From positions 73,316-137,315 of the forward strand of contig CAJTSQ010000003.1 of NCBI GenBank assembly GCA_910578735.1: a stretch of DNA of 64,000 bases, written 5' to 3'. Positions 49,560 through 58,189 of the stretch are shown here, one piece after another. Numbering within the stretch: position 1 is the first letter of the stretch; every line of letters starts with the position of its first letter. The notes under the pieces are model-generated. The model worked only from the letters and a program-made list of their open reading frames with translations. It was not told the origin of the DNA and did no database searches. A program made the translations under genes and the position numbers. This stretch comes from an uncultured Oscillospiraceae bacterium. Its GTDB lineage: Bacteria; Bacillota; Clostridia; Oscillospirales; Oscillospiraceae.

Positions 49560-49588
49560 TTACTTTCCTCAAATTTTGTGGCTAAATG
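49560..49588 (+). promoter_or_regulatory. Promoter of the SDR gene
   Basis: TTACTT (49560-49565), 17-bp spacer, TAAATG (49583-49588), directly after the operator. Poor hexamers suit an activator-dependent promoter. Confidence 0.6.
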
Positions 49589-49650
49589 ATAGCAGAAAAA
49601 GCAACAAAGCGCAAGACATTTCTACTTATCATTATGTGGGAGGTAATATT

Positions 49651-50439
49651 ATGGACTTGGGTTTGAAGAATAAGGTTGTTTTGTGCATGGCCTCTGCCGC
49701 CGGTTTGGGCAAGGGCATTGCCACCGAGATGGCTCGGGAGGGCGCCAAAGTGATGATCTGCGGACACAACGCGGACAGGCTGACCGCCGCGCAGGCGGAC
49801 ATTGAAAAGGAAACCGGGAACCGGCCGGAGGCATATCTTTGCGATGTCAACGAGGCGGAGGATGTACAAGCCCTGGTGGATCATACGGTCAACAAACTGG
49901 GTGATATTTACGCTCTGGTCAATATGGGCCCCGGCCCCAAGCCCGGCCCCTTTGACTCCTTTGCCGACAAGGACTGGGAACACGCGTTCAACAGCTGCCT
50001 GCTGTCTTACGTCCGATCCATTCGGGCTGTGCTGCCCTCCATGCGCCGGCTGGGCGGAGGCCGCATTCTCAACTCCACCAGCTCCTCCGTCAAGGACTGT
50101 CTGGACAACCTGATCCTGTCCAACACCATGCGCATGGGTGTGGTGGGTATGAGCAAGACCCTGTCCTCCGAGCTGGGCAAAGACAATATCCTGATTAATG
50201 TCATCGGCCCTGGCCGCATCGGAACGGACCGTATTACCAACCTGAACGCCATTCGAGCGGAAAAGGCGGGTATCTCTGTGGCCGAGTATGAGAAGGAGGA
50301 CTTAAAGTCCTTCCCCCTGGGACGCTACGGCACAATAGATGAATACGGCCGGCTGGCCGCGTTTCTCTGCTCTGAGGCCAACACCTACATCTCCGGGCAG
50401 ACCATCCTGGTGGACGGCGGATTGACGCGGGCCTACTGA
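49651..50439 (+). CDS. SDR-family oxidoreductase with substituted active site
   Basis: 262 residues, Rossmann fold of the classical short-chain dehydrogenases: ASAAGLGKGIA (14-24) for nucleotide binding, NMGPGP in place of NNAG, and ISGQTILVDGGL at the C-terminus. In the catalytic region the Ser (NSTSSS, about 141-146) is kept, but the usual YxxxK reads SNTMR (157-161), so Tyr and Lys are replaced by Ser and Arg, as in one known SDR subgroup. Reaction uncertain. GGGAGG sets the ATG at 49651. Single gene with its own terminator, under the LysR operator. Confidence 0.87.
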   Translation: MDLGLKNKVVLCMASAAGLGKGIATEMAREGAKVMICGHNADRLTAAQADIEKETGNRPEAYLCDVNEAEDVQALVDHTVNKLGDIYALVNMGPGPKPGPFDSFADKDWEHAFNSCLLSYVRSIRAVLPSMRRLGGGRILNSTSSSVKDCLDNLILSNTMRMGVVGMSKTLSSELGKDNILINVIGPGRIGTDRITNLNAIRAEKAGISVAEYEKEDLKSFPLGRYGTIDEYGRLAAFLCSEANTYISGQTILVDGGLTRAY

Positions 50440-50555
50440 GTTTGATGTTCTTCTTTCTCTTTCTTCCATGCGGAGCGCTCCCAAGCGACGCCTGACCCGC
50501 CCCTTTGCTCTCTGCGCCCTGTGCGGCCAGTGCGTTACCCTCTGCCCCGTGGGCG

Positions 50556-50590
50556 GCGGCGTCCAGTCAACAGTCTGGACGCCGCTTTTT
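50556..50590 (+). terminator. Terminator of the SDR gene
   Basis: GCGGCGTCCAG/CTGGACGCCGC with an 8-nt loop, then TTTTT. The stretch 50440-50555 before it holds nothing I recognise. Confidence 0.88.
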
Positions 50591-50608
50591 GTGAAAATAC
50601 ACAAAGCT

Positions 50609-50648
50609 TATACGAAAATAGATATAACGTGTTCAAGTTTTTCGTATT
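50609..50648 (+). promoter_or_regulatory. LysR-type operator, copy 2
   Basis: TATACGAAAATAGATATAAC then GTGTTCAAGTTTTTCGTATT. It differs from copy 1 at one position (T to C), and the similarity runs on through TTTACTTTC and TTTTGTGGCTAAAT. Confidence 0.75.
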
Positions 50649-50677
50649 TTACTTTCAAGTGTTTTTGTGGCTAAATA
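50649..50677 (+). promoter_or_regulatory. Promoter of the aminotransferase operon
   Basis: TTACTT (50649-50654), 17-bp spacer, TAAATA (50672-50677); same geometry to the operator as at 49560. Confidence 0.6.
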
Positions 50678-50742
50678 TTCTTACAGAGAGCAAAAATGCA
50701 ATCAATTTTACACAAGTTTACCAAAACAGAGGAGGCAGCATT

Positions 50743-51927
50743 ATGGCGGCGAAAATTGCGGAACGGATGAACCGGATGGCGCCCTCCGGCATCCGAAAGG
50801 TCAACGAAAAGGCGCTGGCAATGGAGCGGGCGGGGGAAAAGGTCCTCCACTTTGAAATTGGGCGGCCCGACTTCGACACTCCGGAGTACATCAAGCGGGC
50901 GGCCAACCGGGCCCTGGCTGAGGGCAAGGTCCACTACACCTCCAACTTTGGCCTCATGGACCTGCGCCAGGCCATCGCGGACAAGCTGAAGCGGGAGAAC
51001 AACATCGACTATAAGGCATCCGAGGTGCTGGTCACTGTGGGTCTGTCTGAAGCGGTGTTCGCCGTGTTGGCCACCATTCTGGAGGAGGGGGACGAGATTC
51101 TGGTCCCCGATCCGGGCTGGCTCAATTACGTCAATGTCCCCAATCTGCTGGGTGCGGTCCCGGTCCCCTATCTGCTGCGGGAGGAGTCCGGCTATCAGAT
51201 CGACCTGGACGAGATTCGCTCCAAGATTACCCGCCGGACCAGGGCCATTGTCATCATCACCCCCAGCAACCCCACCGGCGGCGTGCTGGCGGAGGACGTG
51301 CTCAAGGAGCTGGCCGAGATCGCCGTCGCCAACGACCTGATGGTCATCTCCGATGAGGTCTATGAGCGGCTGGTCTATGGCGGGGCGAAGCACATCAGCA
51401 TTGCCTCCCTGCCCGGCATGAAGGAGCGCACCTTCACCATGAACGGCATGTCCAAGGCCTACGCCATGGACGGCTGGCGGCTGGGCTATGTGGCCGCCCC
51501 CGAGGAGTACATCCTGGCTATGAACAAGTTCCACCAGCACAACACCACCTGCGCCCCCAACTTTGTTCAGGTGGCCGCCATCGCCGCCCTCAACGAGGAG
51601 GGAGACGAGGTAAACGAGATGGTGAAGGAGTACCAGCGCCGCCGGGACTACGCCGTCAAGGTGATTAACGGGATTCCCGGCCTGCACTGCGAGTGCCCCA
51701 AGGGCGCGTTCTACATCTTCATCAACTGCAAGTCCCTGAATATGAAGTCCGCTGATCTGGCCGCTTATCTTCTGGAAAACGCCAAAATCGCTCTGGTGCC
51801 CGGCGACGTGTTCGGCCCCGGCGGCGAGGGTTATCTGCGGATGTCCTTCGCCAACAGCTATGAAAACGTGGTGGAGGGCTGCGCACAGCTGAAAAAAGGT
51901 GTTGAGCGGCTCCAGCGGAAATCTTGA
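50743..51927 (+). CDS. Class I/II pyridoxal-phosphate aminotransferase
   Basis: 394 residues, fold type I. PLP lysine Lys238 in NGMSKAYAMDGWRLGY, with Arg246 next to it; PSNPTGG (175-181), SDEVYERLVY (203-212). This is the AspC/aromatic aminotransferase class and transfers an amino group from an amino acid to a 2-oxo acid. GAGGAGG precedes the ATG at 50743. It is the first of four genes, followed by a dicarboxylate/amino acid symporter, an FAH-family enzyme and an unknown protein, so it probably starts breakdown of the imported amino acid. Substrate not determined. Confidence 0.92.
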   Translation: MAAKIAERMNRMAPSGIRKVNEKALAMERAGEKVLHFEIGRPDFDTPEYIKRAANRALAEGKVHYTSNFGLMDLRQAIADKLKRENNIDYKASEVLVTVGLSEAVFAVLATILEEGDEILVPDPGWLNYVNVPNLLGAVPVPYLLREESGYQIDLDEIRSKITRRTRAIVIITPSNPTGGVLAEDVLKELAEIAVANDLMVISDEVYERLVYGGAKHISIASLPGMKERTFTMNGMSKAYAMDGWRLGYVAAPEEYILAMNKFHQHNTTCAPNFVQVAAIAALNEEGDEVNEMVKEYQRRRDYAVKVINGIPGLHCECPKGAFYIFINCKSLNMKSADLAAYLLENAKIALVPGDVFGPGGEGYLRMSFANSYENVVEGCAQLKKGVERLQRKS

Positions 51928-51957
51928 CAAGTGAATCAAGAAAGGGAGGACAAACCG

Positions 51958-53187
51958 TTGAAAACAAAAAAATTGGGTCTTGCGGCTAAAACCTTCATTG
52001 GCTTTGGGCTGGGCATTGTAATTGGCCTTGTTTTTAAGGAGAAAGCCAGCGTTATCAAACCTCTGGGCACCATCTTCCTGAACATGATTAAGATGCTGGT
52101 AGTGCCTATGGTGTTCTTTTCAATCACCGCAGGCGTGGCCAGTCTGGGTGACCTGCGCAAGCTGCGGAACATCGGCGTGAAGGTGGTCGGGCTCTACGCC
52201 ATTACCTCGGCCATCTCCGTGGGCATCGGCCTGCTGGTGGCGAACATGATCAATCCCGGAAAGGGCTTTGATATGACGGCTCTCTCCGGCGCCGCCGAGT
52301 ATGAGGCCCAGGGGATGCCCAGCGTATTGGATACCCTCATTGACATGTTTCCCACCAATGTGGTGCAGTCCTTTGCCAACCAGAATATGCTCCAGATTAT
52401 TGTTTTCTCCATCTTCCTGGGCGTGGCCTTGATTATGCTGGAGGAACGGGGCAAACACCTGGCTGACACCTTTCAGAGCCTGGCCGACGTGATGTATAAA
52501 ATCACCGCCATTGTGATGGAGTTTTCCCCCATCGGTGTGTGCGCCCTGCTGGCCGATTCCGTGGGCGCCTACGGCCTGTCCATCTTCGGCCCTCTGGGCA
52601 AGCTCATCCTCACGGTCTACGCCGCCGATGTCATCCTTGTTTTGGCGATGTATATCCCCATGGTGGCCCTGATGGCCAGATTCCCCCTGAAGCAGTTCTT
52701 CCAGGGCATTTGGAAGGTCTGGGTCATTACCGCCAGCACCACCAGCTCCGCCGGTTCCCTCCCGGTTACAACCTCCGTTACCAATGACGACTTTGGCGTG
52801 TCCCCGGAGCTGTCCTCCTTCTCCCTGCCCCTGGGCGCAACCATCAATATGAATGGCGGCTGTATCTTCTACGCTGCGGCCATTGTCCTGACCGCCCAGG
52901 TCTACAACGTGCAGCTGACCCCTGCCGCTATGCTGAGCATTGTGCTGTCCACTGTGCTGGTGGCGATGGGCTGCCCCGGCGTCCCTGGAGGAGCCATTAT
53001 CATGACCACCATACTGCTGACCAATATGGGCCTGCCACTGGAGATTGTGGGCCTGATTGCCGGTATCTTCCGGCTCATTGACATGGCCGATACCGTGTTC
53101 AACGTCACAGGTGACGTGGTCACCACCATGGTGGTGGCCCGCAGCGAAAATATGATCCAGCCCCCGGTTCCCGCCGGGAAACATTAA
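51958..53187 (+). CDS. Dicarboxylate/amino acid:cation symporter (DAACS family)
   Basis: 409 residues from a TTG start that follows AAAGGGAGG at good spacing; a GTG at 51931 is in frame but lacks a ribosome binding site. About eight membrane spans with the family hallmarks: GTIFLNMIKMLVVPMVF, the serine-rich hairpin TTSSAGSLPVTTS, LPLGATINMNGG, and FRLIDMADTVFNVTGDVVTT. Such carriers take up glutamate, aspartate, C4-dicarboxylates or neutral amino acids with Na+ or H+. It follows the aminotransferase by 30 bases, so it likely imports its substrate. Confidence 0.93.
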   Translation: MKTKKLGLAAKTFIGFGLGIVIGLVFKEKASVIKPLGTIFLNMIKMLVVPMVFFSITAGVASLGDLRKLRNIGVKVVGLYAITSAISVGIGLLVANMINPGKGFDMTALSGAAEYEAQGMPSVLDTLIDMFPTNVVQSFANQNMLQIIVFSIFLGVALIMLEERGKHLADTFQSLADVMYKITAIVMEFSPIGVCALLADSVGAYGLSIFGPLGKLILTVYAADVILVLAMYIPMVALMARFPLKQFFQGIWKVWVITASTTSSAGSLPVTTSVTNDDFGVSPELSSFSLPLGATINMNGGCIFYAAAIVLTAQVYNVQLTPAAMLSIVLSTVLVAMGCPGVPGGAIIMTTILLTNMGLPLEIVGLIAGIFRLIDMADTVFNVTGDVVTTMVVARSENMIQPPVPAGKH

Positions 53188-53209
53188 ACTATAAGCAGGA
53201 GGAATACAT

Positions 53210-54136
53210 ATGCGTCTCGCTACGATCAAATACAACAACGCCGAAATCGCCGGCATCGTCATTTCCAAGGGCGTTCTGCCCGTCGCCGCGCTGAATGAGG
53301 CCAAGGGTACTTCCTATAAGACCGACATGATGTCTCTCATCCAGGCCGGGGAGATCCCCGCCATGACCGGCTGGTATAACAACAGCGGCAAGGCGGAGCT
53401 GGAGAGCATGGCCGGTCTGGTGCCCAACGATCAGGTGGTCTACGCCCCGCTGTACCGCAATCCCAAGCGGATTTTCGGCATCGGGCTGAACTATGTGGAC
53501 CATGCCGGGGACATCGGTTCTGCCGCTCCCACCGGTTTCCCCGGCAGCTTTTTCAAGATGGCGGATACCCTGGTCGGCCCCGGCGACGAGATCAAGCTGC
53601 CCAAGCTGAAGGAGGCCCAGAAGACCACCGCCGAGGCGGAGCTGGGCGTCATTATGGGCAGGGACTGCCGGGACGTGTCCGAGGAGAACTGGCAGGACGC
53701 CATTGTGGGCTACACCACCATTTTGGACATGACTGAGGAGTCCATCCTCAAGGGCAACGACTATGTCAGCGGCAATCCCCGGTATCTGTGCATCGTGAAG
53801 AACTTCCCCACCTTCTTCTCCTTCGGCCCCGAGCTGGTTACCCCTGACGAGGTGCCCGATGTGCTGAAGCTGGAGGTCCAGTCCGTCCACAACGGGGAGG
53901 TCTATGCCAGGAATGTGGTGGCAAACATGACCCACCGCCCCGCCCGGCTGGTCTCCCTCCACAGCAGCATCCAGGGCTGGTACGCCGGGGATATCCTCTC
54001 CACTGGCACGCCCCGGGCTTTCCACATCCAGGACGGCGACGTGGCCGAGTGCCGGATTGTCGGCCCTGACGGCTTTGAAATGCGCCCCCTGCTGAATCCT
54101 GTAGTGGATTTGAAAAAGCATCCCGAGAAGGAGTGA
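53210..54136 (+). CDS. Fumarylacetoacetate hydrolase (FAH) family protein
   Basis: 308 residues. The C-terminal FAH domain is evident: IFGIGLNYVDHA, PGSFFKMADTLVGPGDEI, the acidic metal site AEAELGVIMGRDCRDV, GYTTILDMTEESIL, and GWYAGDILSTGTPRAF. Members use Mg or Mn to hydrolyse or decarboxylate beta-keto or 2-oxo acids. The N-terminal 75 residues form the usual small domain. AGGAGG precedes the ATG, 22 bases after the symporter. In this operon it would act downstream of the transamination product. Exact substrate unknown. Confidence 0.9.
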   Translation: MRLATIKYNNAEIAGIVISKGVLPVAALNEAKGTSYKTDMMSLIQAGEIPAMTGWYNNSGKAELESMAGLVPNDQVVYAPLYRNPKRIFGIGLNYVDHAGDIGSAAPTGFPGSFFKMADTLVGPGDEIKLPKLKEAQKTTAEAELGVIMGRDCRDVSEENWQDAIVGYTTILDMTEESILKGNDYVSGNPRYLCIVKNFPTFFSFGPELVTPDEVPDVLKLEVQSVHNGEVYARNVVANMTHRPARLVSLHSSIQGWYAGDILSTGTPRAFHIQDGDVAECRIVGPDGFEMRPLLNPVVDLKKHPEKE

Positions 54137-54203
54137 GGAAGCTCCCGCCTCGCCAGAGCGGAAATCGAAGAAAAAATTTGAAAAGAATGGAGTAATAATC
54201 GTT

Positions 54204-55058
54204 ATGAAAGCGACTTTTGTTTTGACCCCTGCTGAGGCCCGCCGTCTGATTGCCAAGGCGGTCATCCAGACCCCCGAGTTCCAGAAAGCCTGGAAGGACG
54301 CCTATGTCCTGCTGGCCGGCGGCACCACCAACGCCTTCATCGCCCAGGAGCTGGGCTATGAGGTGGAACCTGGTCTGTGCACCGTGGGCAGCAGCACTGA
54401 CGCCATGCTGTGCGTCACCGAGCCCTCCAGCCGCAAGAGCTTCCCCAACGTGTTCTACAAGGGCCAGCCTGTGGACAAGAAGATGGACGAGGCCCTCCAG
54501 GACTACCACGCCGACACTGTCATCATCAAGGGGGCCAACGCCTTCGACCTGGACGGCCATGTGGGGGTCATCACCTCCGGCTTCAACGGCGGCACTGTTC
54601 CCAACTTCATCGGCTACATGACCAGCAAGGGCCTGAAATGGCTCTGCCCCGTGGGCTATGAGAAAATGGTCCCCAACGTTCCCGCTGCCAGCCGGGCCCT
54701 GGGCGGGGCCAGCCACATTGACATCTCCATGGGGGCAGATCCCGGTCTGTACTGTCTGTCCGGCGCCGATATCCTCACCGAGGTGGACGCCATCAAGCAG
54801 ATGTTCCGCTGCGAGGCCAAGGTGGTGTGCGCCGGCGGCATCGGCGGCAGCGAGGGTGCCCACTACTGGGCCGCGGACGGCGAGGAGGCCGACATCAAGG
54901 CTCTGGTGGAGTACCTGGAGAAGAACATTAAGGGAGAGCCCCCGGTCAAAGGCAACAAGGGCAACTGCGCCAACTGCCGTTACCCCGGCTGCAAGTACAA
55001 CGGCCTGACCCCGGATAAACTTCCTGACTGGATGAAAAAGCGGGGTATTGAAAAGTAA
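54204..55058 (+). CDS. Unknown protein with a C-terminal Cys cluster
   Basis: 284 residues, no family recognised. The body contains GGTTNAFIAQEL (39-50), STDAML, DTVIIKGANAFDLDGHVGV, NGGTVPNF and CAGGIGGSEGAHYW, Gly-rich turns that could form a sugar-isomerase-like or nucleotide-binding fold. The last 35 residues contain NCANCRYPGCKYNG, three cysteines that could bind zinc or an Fe-S cluster. No signal peptide or membrane span. It is the last gene of the LysR-controlled operon, 67 bases after the FAH gene, with GGAG ahead of the ATG, so it probably works on the same pathway. I do not assign a reaction. Confidence 0.8.
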   Translation: MKATFVLTPAEARRLIAKAVIQTPEFQKAWKDAYVLLAGGTTNAFIAQELGYEVEPGLCTVGSSTDAMLCVTEPSSRKSFPNVFYKGQPVDKKMDEALQDYHADTVIIKGANAFDLDGHVGVITSGFNGGTVPNFIGYMTSKGLKWLCPVGYEKMVPNVPAASRALGGASHIDISMGADPGLYCLSGADILTEVDAIKQMFRCEAKVVCAGGIGGSEGAHYWAADGEEADIKALVEYLEKNIKGEPPVKGNKGNCANCRYPGCKYNGLTPDKLPDWMKKRGIEK

Positions 55059-55071
55059 ATATGCCCAATAT

Positions 55072-55102
55072 AAAGCCGGCTGCGGTTTAAGCAGCCGGCT
55101 TT
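55072..55102 (+). terminator. Terminator of the aminotransferase operon
   Basis: AAAGCCGGCTGC/GCAGCCGGCTTT, 12-bp stem with a 7-nt loop; the T run is short. Confidence 0.7.
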
Positions 55103-55252
55103 CGCGATTCCGGGGTTGGTGAGGATTCTAACAATTTTTCCCAATCCAACCATAATGAGTACGCATTATTCAGATCGGCATCGCAATCCTCAAATTGGTG
55201 CAGTCAATTTTCTCGTTATATGCCCGGAACAGCCCAATTTCAAGGACAACAC

Positions 55253-55281
55253 TTGCAATACCAAACACCTTGTGCTATACT
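55253..55281 (+). promoter_or_regulatory. Promoter before the MoxR-vWA genes
   Basis: TTGCAA (55253-55258), 17-bp spacer, TATACT (55276-55281). 55103-55252 before it shows nothing I can assign. Confidence 0.6.
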
Positions 55282-55287
55282 TCACAA

Positions 55288-55370
55288 CAGTAAGAGGATT
55301 TCTTTGGTAAGGATGAGGACAGCCCCCCATCAAGGGCCCGCGTGATTTCAGTCACGCAGGCCCTTTTCTT
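55288..55370 (+). ncRNA. Candidate small RNA or attenuated leader
   Basis: From the promoter above, a transcript of about 80 nt would end at the hairpin 55332-55365 (AAGGGCCCGCGTGA/TCACGCAGGCCCTT, one mismatch) and its TTCTT tail. It holds a 10-codon frame, MRTAPHQGPA, at 55312-55344 whose stop lies in the hairpin. It may be an independent sRNA or an attenuator for the genes from 55511. Confidence 0.4.
55332..55370 (+). terminator. Terminator or attenuator upstream of the MoxR gene
   Basis: 14-bp stem with one mismatch and a 6-nt loop, then TTCTTG; about 140 bases before the MoxR start. Confidence 0.65.
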
Positions 55371-55510
55371 GAATCCGGAAAACGATGGGATATGGCGGCG
55401 CGTTCGCGCGCATAAAACCGTCTAATTGGACGGTGTCAAAACTGTGATAAATTCCCACGAGAGGGCAAACCCTATGTCCAAGTGTTTTGAAAATAAGGAT
55501 GGAGTGTATC

Positions 55511-56365
55511 ATGAGAGAAGAACTGAGAAACCGGCTGGAGCAGTTTAAACAGCGCTGGCCTATGGACCCGGCGGCAGAAGGGCGCGTTACAAAGCCGCCT
55601 GTGGAGTTTATTGGCGAAGAGATACTGGACCTGACCGTTTCCGCGCTGCTGCAGGGGGAAAATATTCTGCTGTGCGGGGGGAAGGCCACCGGAAAAAATA
55701 TCTTGGCAGACAATCTGGCCTGGCTGTTTGCAAGGCCGGTTTACAATGTCTCCTTCCATGTGAACACCGACAGCAGCACGCTGATTGGCACAGATACCTT
55801 TGTGGGCGGGGAGGTGCGCCTGCGCAACGGCCCTGTCGCTCAGGCGGCGCGGTGCGGCGGGTTCTGTATTTTGGACGAGATTAATATGGCCAAAAACGAC
55901 GCCGTGGCGGTGATGCACTCGGTCTTGGACTACCGCAGGCTGATCGATGTGCCGGGATATGACTGCATTCCCATGCACCCGGCCACCCGCTTTATTGCCA
56001 CCATGAACTATGGCTATGCGGGGACCCGGGAGCTGAACGAGGCCCTGGTCTCCCGCTTTACAGTGATCCGGATGCCCACTCTTCAGGCTGGACAGCTGCA
56101 CCGGCTCCTGCGGGCCGACGTACCGGAGGCCGCCGAGGAGAACATCGCCTGCTGCGTCGGGCTGTTTATCGACCTGAATGAGAAGGCGGTCAACGGGGAG
56201 ATTTCCACCCATCCGGTGGACCTGCGGGGCATGATTGCCGCTCTGCGGCTGATGACGGGGGGGATGGCCCCCAAGGACGCAATTACCATCAGCATTACCA
56301 ACAAGTGCTTTGACGAGTATGAGTATCAGCTGGTCCAGGACGTTGTGATGACACGATTTGTCTGA
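55511..56365 (+). CDS. MoxR/CbbQ-like AAA+ ATPase
   Basis: 284 residues. P-loop GGKATGKN (56-63), where the usual Ser/Thr after the Lys is Asn; Walker B CILDEINMAK (119-128); sensor 1 region FIATMNYGYAGTRELNEALVSRF; and a C-terminal helical lid. Such ATPases act with a vWA protein as chaperones that insert metals or activate enzymes (NorQ/NorD, CbbQ/CbbO). The vWA partner follows 12 bases later. The ATG at 55511 is favoured by GGATGGAG; in-frame ATG at 55499 and TTG at 55487 are alternatives. The client is not in view. Confidence 0.85.
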   Translation: MREELRNRLEQFKQRWPMDPAAEGRVTKPPVEFIGEEILDLTVSALLQGENILLCGGKATGKNILADNLAWLFARPVYNVSFHVNTDSSTLIGTDTFVGGEVRLRNGPVAQAARCGGFCILDEINMAKNDAVAVMHSVLDYRRLIDVPGYDCIPMHPATRFIATMNYGYAGTRELNEALVSRFTVIRMPTLQAGQLHRLLRADVPEAAEENIACCVGLFIDLNEKAVNGEISTHPVDLRGMIAALRLMTGGMAPKDAITISITNKCFDEYEYQLVQDVVMTRFV

Positions 56366-56377
56366 CAGGAGAACGGC

Positions 56378-58129
56378 GTGGGTATTGATAGAGAGGAAAG
56401 CTTGTTCCTGACGGTATCAGAGGACCACAGGAAGAGGGCATATCCGGAATTTATCCGCTTTATGAGCCAATCCTATCAAAAAGCCGGCGGCATAATTGCC
56501 GCCTATGAGGGGGCGGTTCTGGGCGGCGGAGATAAACTGTTTGGGCTGGAGGAACTGAACCTGTGGCTCCGGCGGCACCGGTACGCGGCGTATGACATGG
56601 ATATTCTGCTTCCCGCCGCCCATATATGTCTGGAATACGCGGTACGGCAGAGATTGACGGAGCAGCGCCCCGGACTTCCGGCCATGGCGGAATGCGCCGC
56701 CCGCCAGCTGCTGAAGGAGGACCCCCTGCGGCTGCGCCACTCCTCCCGGGGCTGGATCATCATCTACTGGCTGACGGAGCAGTTCCCCAGGGCGGCCAGC
56801 CAGGAGAACAGCCGGGTCCTGCAAAATTTTTCCGGCTTTGAGGAGGTCCTGAAGCTGTTCACCCGCCTGGTGCGAGGCAGCAGCAGCTGTATGGACGCCA
56901 GGGCCCTGGTGGAGCAGGCTGTGCTCCTGTATAAAAAGGTCTTTGTTCGATATTTCGCGCCCGACCACAGCCATGACGAGCTCCCTCTGTTTGAATGCGC
57001 AGAAGAGGAAAGGTGGAAGGGCGAACATCCGGCCCCGGAGGAGGAGGTCTCTCCGGAGCCGGATACGCCGCAGCCCGAACTGGTATACAAGAAAGCCGGC
57101 GATGCAGCGGACGGTGTGATCCTGTCCGAGGAGGCGCTGGCTGCAGTGCCAGAATACCTGGCCAAAAATTTTGGCCCCAGCTTTCAGACAGAAAAGGCCC
57201 AGGAGGCGATTGAGCGCACAGTCTGCGTGGGTGTCCACGAGAGGCGGAAGCTGCTCTTTACAGACGGCCTTCCGGACAGCGCCTACGAGGGGACCTCAGA
57301 CCGGGCCAGAACCCTGCGGGCCAGCCGGGACGCAAACCTGCGGCTGCTGGAGGAGAACCAGGATTCTGCCCGGCAGGGGATTCGAAGCATTGAGCAGGCC
57401 TTTCGCAACGCGCTGAATCTGCGGAACGACCCAGAGGTCTATCGCGCGGACCACGGTACGCTGGTAAACAGCGCCCTCTGGAAGGCGGGGCGGTGTAAAG
57501 AGCCGCAGCTCTTTCAAAAAGTGGTGCGCCAGGACCAGTCCACGGTGGTGGTGGAACTGCTGGTAGACGCCAGCGGCTCGCAGGTGGTCCGTCAGCCCAT
57601 GGTGGCAATGCAGAGCTATCTGTTCAGCGCTGCCCTGAGCAGGATTTCCATTCCCCATCGGGTTATGAGCTATTGCACCTATGGGGACCACACAGTACTG
57701 CGGCGCTTTCGGGACTACGATGACAGGCCGGAGGCGGACCGGAAAATCCTGGAGTATCGGGCGACGTCCAACAATCGGGACGGCCTGGCCCTGGCCGCCT
57801 CCGGGGTCGATCTGTTAAGGCGTCCGGAGGACCATAAGATCGTCATCGTCTTCAGCGACGGCCTGCCCAACGATATGGTAAGCGGCCGGAGCAGGTCCGG
57901 CGTTCCGGACAAGTATGTCGGGGACACGGCCGTATGGGATACCTGCTTTCAGATCCGGAAGCTGCGCAGGGAGGGTGTCCATGTCATCGGCATTTTTTTG
58001 GGGGACGACGGCGAGCTGGAAAATGAGCGGATGATCTACGGCTCCTCTTTTTTGCGCATCCGCCGGGTGGAGGACTTTGGAGGCTCCGCCGGAAAACGGC
58101 TCAGTGAGACCTTGCTTCTGCTGGGATAG
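56378..58129 (+). CDS. vWA-domain protein paired with the MoxR ATPase (NorD/CbbO-like)
   Basis: 583 residues from a GTG after AGGAG. The N-terminal 200 residues are helical and unassigned. An acidic, Pro-rich linker follows (about 208-235), then a region with repeated helices, and finally a von Willebrand A domain from about 390 with the MIDAS motif DASGS (397-401), plus TSNNRDGLALAASG and VFSDGLPND. Its layout matches the vWA half of MoxR-vWA chaperone pairs, in which the MIDAS metal helps to dock the ATPase ring on the client. Convergent with the aldehyde dehydrogenase gene. Confidence 0.85.
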   Translation: MGIDREESLFLTVSEDHRKRAYPEFIRFMSQSYQKAGGIIAAYEGAVLGGGDKLFGLEELNLWLRRHRYAAYDMDILLPAAHICLEYAVRQRLTEQRPGLPAMAECAARQLLKEDPLRLRHSSRGWIIIYWLTEQFPRAASQENSRVLQNFSGFEEVLKLFTRLVRGSSSCMDARALVEQAVLLYKKVFVRYFAPDHSHDELPLFECAEEERWKGEHPAPEEEVSPEPDTPQPELVYKKAGDAADGVILSEEALAAVPEYLAKNFGPSFQTEKAQEAIERTVCVGVHERRKLLFTDGLPDSAYEGTSDRARTLRASRDANLRLLEENQDSARQGIRSIEQAFRNALNLRNDPEVYRADHGTLVNSALWKAGRCKEPQLFQKVVRQDQSTVVVELLVDASGSQVVRQPMVAMQSYLFSAALSRISIPHRVMSYCTYGDHTVLRRFRDYDDRPEADRKILEYRATSNNRDGLALAASGVDLLRRPEDHKIVIVFSDGLPNDMVSGRSRSGVPDKYVGDTAVWDTCFQIRKLRREGVHVIGIFLGDDGELENERMIYGSSFLRIRRVEDFGGSAGKRLSETLLLLG

Positions 58130-58189
58130 CATAGGAGATCGCCCGGGTGCCGGACTTTGCAGTGCGGCGCCTGGAGAAGCTGCCCACTG

